Below, piece by piece: positions 11,703 through 23,660 of a stretch of DNA of 64,000 nucleotides. Source of the stretch: Zeugodacus cucurbitae (lineage: Eukaryota > Arthropoda > Insecta > Diptera > Tephritidae); assembly GCF_028554725.1 (NCBI RefSeq), contig NC_071670.1, positions 71,337,001-71,401,000 on the forward strand. Direction: 5' to 3'. The notes under the pieces are model-generated. The model saw only the letters and a list, made by a program, of their open reading frames with translations, ran no database searches and was not told where the DNA came from. Each line of letters opens with the position of its first letter. Position 1 is the stretch's first letter. A program made the position numbers and the translations under genes.

Positions 11703-11984
11703 GTATAGAACCGTGATTCGGCAACTGTTTCAATCAACAACAACAAACAAATTCTAAAAGTTATTAATCCAGGCATGCAATGGTAAACTCTCAATCAGAA
11801 TTTTTAGACTTTCAGACGTTTTTTGATAGTTCAGTTAGTTTCTTACTAAGCTTTTGATGGAAATGAAATATTGGTATGGATAAAAAAATATATTGAAATG
11901 TTATTCAGTGAACTCTATTTTTATGCTAAACCAATAATATACCCAATGCAGAAAGTAGTCCTCGCGAACGCGAAAATTTAAAAT

Positions 11985-12387
11985 TTTACTTTCGAGGCGA
12001 AAATCGCCACGCTCATAAAAACAAGTCTACCTTAGAGGCTGATAAAGACATATATAATGATTACAGCTGAATATTGTATTGTACTTCAAGGTCATATATT
12101 TATATCAAAATGATAAAAAAAATTTATTATTTTTTTGAACACACCTAAAATTACCAAAGAAATGATCGAAACCACTTATTTTGTTTTCGGTGTTCTCTTC
12201 GTTTACGATTAGAACTGATTAATTCTATAGCTTATTGCTATCTACAACTTATTGGAATAAGAGATTGGCAGAATATGTCCTTGTAAACCTCAGAGTTTTA
12301 GAAATTCGTCCAGTAAAAAACTCTGCAACAAGAATATAATTTCTCAACGAAGTATTTCCGAAATATTTCCATTCCATATTCAAATTA
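11985..12387 (+). repeat. duplicated block, copy A (partner 14782-15183)
   Basis: About 400 bp, nearly colinear with 14782-15183. It starts inside a mariner (right half, ending GAACACACCTAAAATTACC at about 12156) and continues through 240 bp of unique-looking DNA with only scattered differences. Because the same mariner edge and the same flank are shared, this is a copy of one locus and not two insertions. Confidence 0.75.
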
Positions 12388-13666
12388 ACTCTATAATAAC
12401 TAATCTGTAAGAATCTCTGCTATGTAAGCTTAATTTAGCGACATCTGTTCGAATGCTTTTCGGAAATAAGATTTGTTAACATTGACAATGAAAATTACTG
12501 AATCTTCATTATAATAATTCGAAAAGGTTAGGTTTAGGTTAGAATGTGACGTATAAAAATATACTCAAAAACATTTTTTTTTATATTGTACGATTTAAAA
12601 ATTAAAAGAAAAAATAATATTAACCGAAATATTGCATTGATTATATATTTTTATTTTTTTCTTTTTTCTTCTTAATATTATACATATATGTAGGTTAATT
12701 AAATTAATTGTGTTCAAATAAAAATTTTAATGTGAACTCTTTTCTTCTTCTCTTTGCAGGTATGTATTACATTTAAACTACAAAATAAAATATACAGTAA
12801 GAAAATTAGCTGAATCTGTTCCGCAAAAGGGTAAGCCCATAAACCAATAACAGAGATAATAGCAACCGGTAATTCTTTGTAATGTATTTACGAAATTATT
12901 TTATACACCTGTCAATTCTGAAATTTATGTCATTTGATTTCGACACTGATTGAATTTTCCAAGTTCCGCTTTCACACAACAAATTCAGATTCAATGGGCA
13001 TCAGTCAGCGCACATCTGGACGATGTTTTTCTTATAGAAACCGGATAATCGAAGTGAGGAAAGATAGATGCTCGTAGTCTTATCTAAACCGTGTGTGAGT
13101 CGGGACAATGGAAACGTGAGACTACAGAAAATGTGCGCCAACACGCAGTTCTCAATTGGGTGCCCAACCAGCGGCAGCTGTGTTTGTATGTGTGTGTGCT
13201 TTTGAGGGTAGAGTGATGAATCGTTGCGCCGTACAAAGGCAAAGTCAAGGACTCTCGCCAATATCCGCCGGCAAGTCATCATCACAGCAGCAGCGCGCAC
13301 ACACGCCCAAATGACACACATACAAGCACGCATATGAGCAGTTGTGTCTGTATGTGTGGACGCATTATGAACTCTCTGCCACAGTCGACTGTACCTAAGA
13401 GTTTGCGGTTCAGTGTAGAATACATATACCTTTGTGTGTGTGTGCGTGTGTTGCGCACTTGAAACTCACTCGGGGCATATGTGAATGGCAGCCAAAAAGC
13501 CACAAAAGACAATTTAGCCCCAAAAAGGCAGAGAAATAAATTTGCGCGGTGCAAGGCAAGGCATCGCTTATCGCTGAAATGAAGCAATAAAAATTCCCAA
13601 AAACAAATATACGCGAATGTGAGAGCCGACAAAGAGCCTGACGAACGATGCGTTAAGTGCTACAGC
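12388..13666. other. gene-free DNA upstream of the 38-aa ORF
   Basis: 12500-12960 is very AT-rich. 13100-13666 is less so, with purine-rich and GT-rich runs, and could hold a 5' leader for the small ORF at 13667 (TTCAGTG Inr-like at about 13409). No coding exon recognised. Confidence 0.5.
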
Positions 13667-13783
13667 ATGACTACCGTTAAGCTGACGGTGTTGCTGCTAT
13701 CGGCACCACTCTTGTTGTTGCTTGTGGCCAAAGGATATGAAAATGTGGATTCAAAATTAAATCACGTTTACTACGATCCGTAG
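13667..13783 (+). CDS. 38-aa ORF with signal peptide, possible secreted peptide
   Basis: ATG at 13667, TAG at 13781. Residues 1-23 form a classic signal peptide: charged start MTTVK, a long Leu-rich core (LTVLLLSAPLLLLLV), then AKG as possible cleavage site. The remaining 15 residues read YENVDSKLNHVYYDP. The ATG context is ACAGCATGA. I recognise no family. It could be a small peptide gene, the first exon of a larger secreted protein (no strong donor seen), or chance. Confidence 0.35.
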   Translation: MTTVKLTVLLLSAPLLLLLVAKGYENVDSKLNHVYYDP

Positions 13784-14484
13784 CTAATAATTCATGCGGT
13801 AGGCACTAGGTTACGTGGCTTTACTTATTGCGAGTGCGTGTGTGTGTGAGGGCACGTCTCAGTTTGTACGCCTAAAAGGCAGCTGCATGCCCAGCCGGCA
13901 CAAACATGCAGCCCACAGGCGACTACTCATTAGAGCTGGCGAGTGTTCTGTTCAGCTGCTACACGCGTGTTTTGTAATAAATATATGTATGTATGTGCTT
14001 GTGGTTTGAGTTTGAAATCAGTGGATTTTAAATGTATTGTATTGATTAAATAGTGGATTGAAGACTAGTCATATAAATAATATTTGTATTTGATAGAAAG
14101 GGTTAACGTGACTAAATTTTTAACAAACATTTTCTTTACACTCAAGGTTAATGGTTAAGTTTTCCTTACCAAATCACGATTTTAAATTAGTTGTACTATT
14201 TATCTCAAGACTTCCGACAAATATCCTAAACATAAATAATTATAGATATCGAATACAAAATGCTATCAACTTATAAAAATCGTCATAAATCATTTTAATC
14301 GGACCCTTTTTAGACTAATACCGGTCTAGCTGAAGATAAAAAAAACAACTTAGCAATTTTGGTGCCATACCTTACATCCCGAAGAAGCCAACAATTTGTC
14401 TGGTGCCAGATTTTTTGTATGTGGCATTGAAGACTTTAAAACTAGTAGAGTAATGGTACAATTATTGTCATTTTAACTGTTATA

Positions 14485-14939
14485 GATGTGTTCAAAAAAT
14501 AACGGGAATTTTTTGTTCTATAATTATTCATTCGTCCCCATTCGATATTGTGCACTTATACCAGCGCTTTTTCCAATCGTCGAAACACTTCTCAAACTCG
14601 ATTTTTGGGATAGCTCTGGATTTTTCTGCAATTTCACATTTGCCTATACGACGGCCCTTTGAGGCTTTCTTTAGTTTTAAAAATAGAAAAAAGTCTCACG
14701 CCTGACCAATATGGGGCTATGGCATCGTTCCAGTATTTGTTTTTGGACAAGAATTCTCGAAAAAGCAACAAAGTGTGAGCTTTTAACAAACGAAAATCGT
14801 CAAGCTCATAAAAACAAGTCTAACCTTAGAGGCTGCTAAAGACATTGATAATGATTACATCTGAATATTGTATTGTACTTCAAGGTTATGTAGTTATATC
14901 AAAATGATAAAAAATTCCCGTTATTTATTGAACACACCT
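14485..14939 (-). mobile_element. mariner relic, internally deleted
   Basis: Left end GATGTGTTCAAAAAATAACG, right end CCCGTTATTTATTGAACACA. The inside carries degenerate reverse-oriented C-terminal transposase sequence (around 14560-14800). Its right half and the DNA beyond it are duplicated at 11985-12387. Confidence 0.75.
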
Positions 14940-15183
14940 AAAATTACCAAAAAAAATATCGAAACCACTTATTTTGTTTTTGGTGCTCTCTTACGTTTAC
15001 GATTAGAACTGATTAATTCTATCGCTTATTACTATCTACAACTTATTGGAATAAGAGAATGGCAGAATATATCCTTGGAAACCTCAGAGTTTTAGAAATT
15101 CGTCCATCAAAAAAATCTGCAACATGAATACGATTTGTGAACGAAGTATTTCCGAAATATTTCCATTCCATCTTCAAATTAAA
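14782..15183 (+). repeat. duplicated block, copy B (partner 11985-12387)
   Basis: Contains the right half of the mariner at 14485-14939 and the 240 bp beyond it. Copy A lacks the left half of the mariner, which suggests that B is nearer to the original arrangement. Confidence 0.75.
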
Positions 15184-17079
15184 TTATTTCAAAAGCTGGA
15201 TTTAACATAATTAAATTTAAGTGGCCATTTCAAAATGTTTAAATTACTTTCATTTTTTTGTAAACTTAACGGTCTGACGTTAACTTCTATTTGTTCAATT
15301 GTAGGTATGTAAATGTGTACGCGAATTTGCACGAAATGTTTATGCATTAAATTACAATGTTTTCACGTTTTGTTTGTGTATCAAATAAACACACACACAC
15401 ATATTTCCGCAAATCTTAATGAGATTCATAGATCATTTCCGTGTTGTGCACAAATTAGATTCACAACCACAGCCGAACACACACAAACACGGAGGCAAAT
15501 AACTGTTTAATTTCAGCTCTCACTTTGCGTTCTGTAAATGTTTATGCCAACAGTGGACCGAAAAGCCAAGCAGAGCGAGAGAGAAGCAGCACTTGAAAAT
15601 GAAAGTGAAAGCACACCGTACACACATACATACACATACACATACCAACAAACAAACAAACATTTCCCCGAGCAATTTAAACTTGGCCAAAACGGTCAGA
15701 AATGGGTATGTGAATGAGCGATTACTTCCTGCCAGGCAGCTGGATAATGGCACAGCGATTTGGATGCTGCGTGAGCGCGTCATGATTACGTGAAACCACA
15801 AAGCAGCGGCGTTGAATGACCGCCGCCGACGAGCGCACGCACGCGGAGACACACACAAGCCAAATGCTGAGCATTTTCAGTTGAACAAGTCAATGCCCGC
15901 CCGACCTGCTTGGTGCCCTGCTCCTTCGCTTTCGCCCTTGCCTTTTCCTGGTTGGTACTTGAAACTCAATAGGCACGTCACGCGACTCTTAACGGTACAA
16001 TATGATTTACGACTTTTCAGTCATGTCGTCGAGTTATCAGCCGCTTGGCAGGCATGTGGGACATAGTAAAGCGCAGCTGAACGTTGTAAAGATGGAACGA
16101 GTGGATGTAGGAGAACATAAAGATTTATTTTCTATTCCCCCTTCTATGCACCGAAGCGCTTGTATTCCCATTATGACAATGGGCGCTAGAGCAGGCTATG
16201 TCGCAAAGTCGCGTATTCGCAGCGTCCGCCCTCAGCACTGTCGAATGTGTGAGGTATGTGTGTGTGTGTGTGCGCTTGACAACCGGCTGATTGTAAAAGC
16301 AAAATGCTACTACTTCTGCAGCTCTTCTGTACATTAGCGCTTATGTGTGTTTGGGTGAGTGAGAGTCGCAGAGCATTGTCTGCCGCACGATACATCACAT
16401 TCGCTTTCCGTGTGTCGTTCTCGTCAAGTAAACACACAATAAATTTTTAACTCAATGAACTCAATGCCAGCGCACACGCCCAACGAGCCCAACAACAGAC
16501 AGCCAACACACCCCCTTCTTGCGTTCTTTACATTCAAATACATGTGTGTGTGTGTGTGTGTGGGCGACAGAAGAATCGCGAGTGCCTTAGTACCGGCAGT
16601 TATTCACCCACACACACACACACAACCATTGACAAATTCACGCCAAATATTTGCTACATTAGCACAAGTGCTTACCTCTTTTATGAGCGCGCGCGTGTAT
16701 GTGTGTGAGCGGCAATAGACGTACATACTTTTATCGCTTAATTTCGAAAGCAATTTAAGAAAATTGTAACAATGTTATTAAGCGATTTCATGGAATGGGT
16801 CGGTAGGAAAATTTTAGCAGCGAAATTTAAAACTGTTACCCATGTTACAATTACACATTAGAACTACACTTTCAAGATTTTACTTTTTTGACAGGGTTTC
16901 CAAGTTGAAAAATTCTGGATTTATTCTGTACAGAAATGAAGTCTATAGTCTACTTACCTTAAACAGTATTTAGGGATGACTCGCAAAGGCTTAAAGTATA
17001 GCCACAGTACTTTAAATGATTTATATATGTATCTCTTATTTCCGAGAAAAGCTAGATACCAGAAACGCCTTCCGACTAC
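15184..17079. other. gene-free stretch with many CA/GT tracts
   Basis: Several short dinucleotide tracts and a moderately GC-rich middle (15700-16500). Frames overlap on both strands and show no family match. Confidence 0.6.
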
Positions 17080-17640
17080 CAGATCAATGCGTGTCTTTCA
17101 AGCCGACTACTACTTAGTAAAATTAAAGAAAGTCTTCAGCTTTTAACAAAGAGGCTGCATACAATAAGAAATATATTTATTTTTTTATTTCATTAAAGTC
17201 TCCAATGTTCTCTTCGTAGTTTGCGAAATAATATCTTGAACTATTAATGGGACTATCTGCCTATTTTATGATGCACCTGCAATGGGTTCCAGGACACGGT
17301 GAGCATACAGGTAAATGTGAAGGGGATGAGCTATCCAAATTAGCACCACATTACAATTAGAACCCGATAAAGATGGAATATATAATCCCTTGGCCACTTG
17401 TAAACACTTATTTGACAGATATGCCATAGATTGGCTGAGTCTCGGTGGAAACAATCCATCACTTGGTCAACAAGCAGAAAAACGTGGTCTGAATGCAATA
17501 TGGGCCGCACATGCCGGTTACTGAAATTTAAAAAGAAATGATATACGAACTCTGGTAGGAGTGCCAACAGGACACTATCTGTTTAGTAAACATAAAAAAT
17601 GAGGCATCGAAAGATTAGAAGGGGTCATCTGCATACATAT
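17080..17640 (+). pseudogene. RNase H and C-terminal relic of a LINE
   Basis: Carries RLPDQCVSFK (start of RNase H), QWVPGHGEHTGKCEGDELSK (the WVPGH motif, around 17280) and RTLVGVPTGHYLFSKHKK (around 17545), in the right order but broken by stops and frame changes. Same family as the fragments at 4681, 27576 and 41164. Confidence 0.7.
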
Positions 17641-20109
17641 ATCCCATATCCCCACTACATTTAACACTGTAAATGGGTGAACTTGACTGCCACGTGTCAA
17701 CACTTAAATGCAACATGAGCAGCTCATAAAAGTCCTCAATGCTTATTGATTTGAATTCAAGAGGTCTGTTTGACAAGATCAAGTTAAATTTCCCACAATA
17801 ATTGCACGGAAATGTTTATGCAAAACTGGGTCAACGCGACCATTTTAATCGACACAGAAAATTTATAGCAAATTTAAAATAAAATCTTAATAGGAAAGTC
17901 GCGCTGATGACAGATTGGAGACAAGGCAAGTAGGAAATTTCGAATGAAAATATTGAATTTGGAAATTTATGAGTAAAATGTAGTGCAAGTAGCCGCAACA
18001 TATCATTCAACATTTGTTTACAAATGCCTTCGACTACTTTGTTCCCATATTTGCGAACGTCAGCGCGATTCCGTGAACTATTTTGCATAAATCAAAGTTG
18101 TTTAAACGATAGATGAAAAGCTCAAAGAAAAATAAAAATTCTGACAAGTAGTAAGTATGCAATTGCATTAGCTAGCTAATCTGCGAGGAGATCTTAAATT
18201 TAATGCGCGATTAGTCACTGTCAGCGGACGTCACCGCCAACTCTCCTCGACGACGATATTCGCAAGTTGTCTTCTAGCGGCTGGCTGCCTGTGCAGGAAG
18301 CGGGATCGTGGGAAAATGGGTCGTCGGCAATTGCTTGGGAGAATGTTTTTCGGTGGGCGTTTGACAATCTGCACGCATGCAAAATCACACTTCAAATGAC
18401 AACGCAAGCGCACGATGCGGAGGCCAGCGGCGAAGACGTTGGTAATTTACAGCTGTGGCGGCGGCCGCCAATGTTGTTTCGCGTTTTCGCTGTTGTCAGC
18501 GTGCTCGTAATTTACTCAGAGCGACAGCACAAAATAAGCGATGAAAAGTATGGCGAAGTTGCGGGTGGAGGAAGAGGTGCGTGTAACCGCTTACTTTGTG
18601 TCTGGGTGGCTAAGCATGAAATTGTGTCACAAGAGATGGTGCCTCAAGCAAATAAATTGCTGAAATCCCCCAAATACGCAAATAGTTCTTCAAAAATAAA
18701 GAACGTGAATGCAAATTAATGCAAACCGTCTGATTCTTCTGGTTCTGGTACCTTTCTATTAGAATACATCTTTTTGAATGTTTAAAGTATTTTGTCAAAA
18801 GTTTTCCTTAGTAAATAATTTCAGTTTTTTTTTAAGTAAAGTTTTTTTTAGTTTTAAGTAAGCTTTGTCGATATAACCTTCTCGAGATTCTAATTTGTCA
18901 GTTCCGATAGTAAATCCAACATCTTGATCTATTCATTACTTTGTCTCCAAATACAAAATGTTGAAGGAGTGCCACAGTTGCATTCAGTAAGTGTGTAATC
19001 TCTCCACATATAAAAACACAATTTACCCATAAATGCACGATATCCGCGGTATAATCCAGAATATTGTTTTCTTTTTATGAGAATCATAAATAGTGCCGCA
19101 TAGTAATACCAAAGCAGAGCGGACACAAAGGCATGCGATTGCTAGATTTACAAAGCAATGTTTTCTTTAGATCAATAATGAGAAGACACATTGTCGTATA
19201 GTGTACTCGTGTGTAAAATGCTTTGACGTCATTGATATCCATCCGTTGGTCGAAGTGAATGATGGTGTTGACGATTCCTCAGAATTCTTTCGGTTTTTTG
19301 CCTCCACGCGCGCAATGTATTAAGGAAAGAGACAATAAGGAAATGAGAGTCGAGCACAAATTACAAGTCTAATCTGGTTCTTGTGAAAGCGTTTCAATAG
19401 GCGAGTATAAATATATATTTATAAGTGTATATGAATATATATCAATGGGATAATCTGCAATTTATTGTGTACATTCGCGTACTTGCATAAACTCATATCA
19501 ATTTGTATTTAGTTTGCTTTGTTTTTGTTGTATTTGTAATCTAAATGTACGATAAGAGCCAATTTTTGTATTCAGAAAATTAGTAGTACATATTTGTTTA
19601 TTCAGCAGGATTATCAACTGTGTTTTTGAAAAAATAAACCTATGGTTTTCCAGCATTTACACCCAGAAGGTCGCCTCTTTTCACATTGGAACCAAAAAAC
19701 TGGCAAACTAGTCCTCAGCCAGTTTTTTTAAAATACGAATATGTAGTGGTTATATTTACTTTGCAGTATCTTTACTTTTTATCCACAACAGATCATGACA
19801 ACGGACATTATGGGTCTTATAAACATATTACAAAGGGTAGAGATTTTGTCATGATGAAATTTCTATCCCTTAATGCTTTGAAAAATCTTCACAAGTCAGA
19901 AGAGAATCAAAAGTTCAGTCAAACGTTGATACATTTTACATAACCTCCTTCCGCAACAATTTTTGGAGAAAAGCTTTATAGAACGGACACAGTGAAAATC
20001 ACAGTTTGAGGTCATATGAAAACAATTTTGATTAGTAATAAAGATAAGGGGTTGCCTTAAATATTATTATTATAAATAAATCCCAATTAATGTACCATAT
20101 TTGCAATAA
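17641..20109. other. gene-free DNA
   Basis: A less AT-rich patch at 18190-18600 keeps a 150-codon frame open, but it starts at TTG, lacks conserved motifs and is not supported as a gene. The rest is AT-rich. Confidence 0.55.
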
Positions 20110-20111
20110 TA

Positions 20112-20832
20112 CGAGGGCTGCTATATATATTTCTGGCCTAATAATGAAAATATGAATATTTATCAACGAAAATGGTTTAATTGTTTTTCAAAATATTCTC
20201 CATCAAGATTTATACACTTTTGCATGCGCTCAAACCAATTTTCGAAAAACTTTTTTTGAGCCTTTTTTTGAGCGATTGTCAAATTGTGCGGGATCCAACG
20301 AGAACAAACCTTTTTTACGGCCAGGTGTTCATGCAATATCGAATGTATGCTGGTGGGAGAAATGCATAGGCATGCCTCTATCTGAAGGTATGTTACATGA
20401 CGGCCTTGCATTATCAGTTCACGTACGCCATCGATGTTTTCTGGCACAACGGCAGTTTTTGGACGACCTTCACGGAATTCGTCTTTGAGCGAGCGTCGGC
20501 CACGATTGAATTTGTTGTACCAGTTTTTCACAGTGCTATAGCATGGTGCTTCATAGCCATACAAAGATTTTAGTTCATCGATGCACTCTTGTCGCGATAA
20601 TCCACGTCGAAAGTTGTGAAAAATGATCGCACGAAAATGTTCACGAGTTAATTCCATTTTTTGGCCGAGATGAATTTTTTAATTCCCTGTAAATAAAACA
20701 ATTCACGATTAAATGACAAAACGTTCTGAGTGATGTTATGCTAAAAATTGTCAAACTTTCCAATGGAAATGTCAGATTGCACCTGGCAACACTTAGTGTT
20801 GCCTAGGCCAGAAATATATATAGCAGCCCTCG
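20112..20832 (-). mobile_element. mariner with perfect inverted terminal repeats and internal deletion
   Basis: Flanked by TA at 20110-20111 and 20833-20834. The first 29 bp (20112-20140) are an exact inverted copy of the last 29 bp. At 721 bp it is roughly half the size of a complete mariner. It encodes on the minus strand the ORF at 20657-20163. The perfect terminal repeats suggest that it moved recently, presumably with transposase supplied by another copy. Confidence 0.88.
20163..20657 (-). CDS. internally deleted mariner transposase, 164 aa
   Basis: ATG at 20657 (MELTREHFRAIIFHNFRRGL). The first 120 residues are the mariner paired helix-turn-helix DNA-binding region (SRQECIDELKSLYG; YSTVKNWYNKFNRGR; EGRPKTAVVPENI). 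After HNLTIAQKK the frame jumps to the C-terminal end (FFENWFERMQKCINLDGEYF); the catalytic D,D34D core is lost, about 180 residues compared with the usual 345. The two parts are joined in frame, so a DNA-binding but catalytically dead protein could be made. Confidence 0.8.
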   Translation of the reverse strand: MELTREHFRAIIFHNFRRGLSRQECIDELKSLYGYEAPCYSTVKNWYNKFNRGRRSLKDEFREGRPKTAVVPENIDGVRELIMQGRHVTYLQIEACLCISPTSIHSILHEHLAVKKVCSRWIPHNLTIAQKKAQKKFFENWFERMQKCINLDGEYFEKQLNHFR

Positions 20833-20834
20833 TA

Positions 20835-22651
20835 TAAGCGGTCCTCTGCTAAGCGTTAGAGTGCAGCGAATCGAACACATTAACTAGCTATTCAAACATA
20901 TTGGCAGCACTGTCGAAAATTACATATATTTGGTCGCACTGATTCGGCTGTTAGGAAGTACTGAGCTATTTTGAATTCCTCTCATCGCTCCAAATAGCAA
21001 TTTAATATCCCCAGCTGCATACTCCGCCCGAAGCAAAAAAAAAAAAACAAACAATGGGCCGAGGCAAGGGCACCTGGGGCACTCAATAAAAGCAGCTGTA
21101 AATGTGAATGCTTATTTTTGAAATATCGGAGATCACTGACTTACATTTGTTTATTATTGTATTTACAACTGATTTACAGAACTTCCACACAACACACGAA
21201 TATACATACATATTTACGCATGGAAGCTCTGTGGAGCTATGCTATGCTGTGAGTAAGTGTGTGTGTGTGGGTGTGTGTTTATTCGAGTTCATTGATACGC
21301 GTCGCTCGCTTTACAACAAATTCATATTTTCCGCATGGCGCCCGCAACCGCCGCCACTCCCCTCTACCACACTCATTCCACACTCAGCTGTTGCCTTTTG
21401 GCAACTGACCCACCGCAAAGGCTAACAAACGACCACAAGAGTGCCCAGAGCACGCACTCGCCAGCACATGCCCTACCCACTTAATCGCCGCCGCGGCAGA
21501 CACGAGCACAACCGCAGCTATAAATAGTGGTTTATAAATGGTTTTGTGATTTTAAAAATATCCGAATATAACAGTGTTGTACACGCACGCAGACACACAC
21601 ACACACAAACACACCAGTGTAGATCTCTGCATAATTGTTGGTGTTTGCCGACGGCGTTGCATTCGCCATTGTGCGTCGAGCATCTGGTATCTGGTATATG
21701 GTCTGTGGCATGCACACGTGCACTTGCAACATGCAACACATTTGGCGTGCATTTTGTTCATTTTGCACGCATTTGCATATTGAAAATGTTCACTACAACA
21801 ACAAGTACAACAAAAAGCACGAAATATTCGTAGTTTATTTATATTTGTCTTTGCGTGCGTTTACGAGGAAATTCTGTATATGATTTTGGCTATAAATAAC
21901 GCATTTGCACGTTCACGCCACGGCGAGGTCATATCATAGCAAATTTGTTTGTTTTTGTTGTTATTTTTAATAGCTTCTATAATGGAAAAGTTCGCTTCAC
22001 ACACGAGTATTTGTACATTAGAAGGCATTCATTTTGGTTTATTCGTTTATACTCATAGTACATATGTATGTAAATGGTATATAGATTTATTCATTAACTA
22101 TACATTTGGAGATTCGGAATTCGCCACCCCTCACCCCGTCCATAATAAGCATGGCATATGCACACATGCGGCGGTGGATCACCTTTGATGAATTTTTGCG
22201 ATTTATGATTTGTGGTGCGAAGGCTGTGTGGCTTTGATGCCATGTGATTTTCGGTCCGGTGTTTTTGGTTAAAAGGTCATTGAAGCAAAGAAATAATGAT
22301 AGTTTCGCACTGTAATATAGAGGTGATGAGTCTCGTATGTAAATATATATAAATCAAAGGCACAGCATCAGTTGCAGTTTCTTTGATGTACGCGTAATTA
22401 CTTAAAAATAATAGAAAATACTCGTCCAAATTTTTATGCAACAAAACGCTTTACTGCAGAACTTGCACTAAATTATTTTATATTATTGTATATAATGTAT
22501 ATGTAGCACAATGGAATGGAATGTACATATATAAAATAAACTTGAAATATCAAAGTTAAACTCGTTCAACTGAATTTATGCGAGCTATAGAATACGAATA
22601 AAAAACTTTAAGGGAGAAGTCCATATAAAAGACTAAAAATTGGTATTTTTT
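20835..22651. other. gene-free DNA between mariner and HINE
   Basis: CA/GT tracts at 21258-21275 and 21593-21610; overlapping frames at 21518-21883 on both strands are not convincing. The last 50 bp (GAAGTCCATATAAAAGACTA) resemble the start of an old repeat also seen at 43450 in rdgA intron 3. Confidence 0.55.
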
Positions 22652-23660
22652 TATACTCTCGCAACAAAGTTGCTAAGAGAGTATTGTAGTTTTGTTCACA
22701 TAACGGTTGTTAGTAACTCTCAAAACTAAACGAGTTAGGGTTATATATACCAAAGTGATCAGGGTGAAGAGTGGAGTTCAAATCCGAATCTCTGTCTGTC
22801 CGTCCGTCCGTCCGTCTTGATGAAACTTGGCACACTTATTTCTTAGCACCATAGGAAGGTTGCTTTCGAATGGGCAAAATCGGACCACTGCCACGCCCAC
22901 AAAATGGCGAAAACCGAAAACACATAAAGTGCCATAACTAAGCCATAAATGAAGCTATAGAAATAAAATTTGGTATGAATGATCGCACTATGAAGGGGCA
23001 TATTTGGATGTATTTTTTTTTAAGAAGGGGTGTGGCCCCGCCCCTGCTAAGTTTTACATTACATACATTTTATTCAGTAAGAGAAAACACCAGAAACCTT
23101 AAATTTCATTATAAAAAAGGTACAGTAGGGCTCCGCCAAAATTGGTATACAAAATTTTAAGTGGCTGTGGCTCCGCCCACTTCAAAACCATAATCCGAAA
23201 CTACTCGACCGATATGAATAAAATTTGGCTTATAATAATTTCCTTGCATCCCAATGATATGTTGTGAAAAAAGGCCAAATCGGTTTACAACCACGCCAAC
23301 CTCCTATATACCTGAACTTTGAAGTCAATCTGAATCGTTTACTTTACAATACATAAAGTTAGCACTAGTGAAGATATCGGAACAGAACTTTTCATATATA
23401 CTGCATTTATAGCGTGGCAGCTCCTTTCTAAAAATCGCCGAAATCGGACCATAGATTTTCAAGGCCCCATATATCGAACATGAGGACCTCGCTGCTTCTA
23501 ACCTAATATTAAGGTTTCCAACTTTCAATGGACTTTATACAATATATATGACGAATATGTGGGTCAAATTGTGTAATATATAATATTAATAAAATTAAAT
23601 AAATAAATTGCAAGAGTATAAAATGTTCGGTTACACCCGAACTTAGCCCTTCCTTACTTG
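22652..23660 (+). mobile_element. DINE-1-like HINE (non-autonomous Helentron), copy 2
   Basis: 5' end with hairpin ATACTCTCGCAAC...GTTGC...GAGAGTAT (22653-22684), then CTGTCTGTCCGTCCGTCCG (22793-22811), and 3' end with subterminal repeat TTGCAAGAGTATA, stem-loop GTTCGG/CCGAAC (23625-23642) and CCTTCCTTACTTG before a T run. Same family as copy 1, opposite orientation. Non-coding. Confidence 0.85.

Noticed and set aside
13282..13632. Minus-strand 116-codon frame upstream of the small ORF
   Set aside because: Contains CA-repeat translation and Cys/Leu-rich low-information sequence; no homology recognised.
18267..18719. 150-codon open frame in a less AT-rich patch
   Set aside because: Starts at TTG, no conserved motif, no plausible promoter or splice context; more likely non-coding DNA of local base composition.
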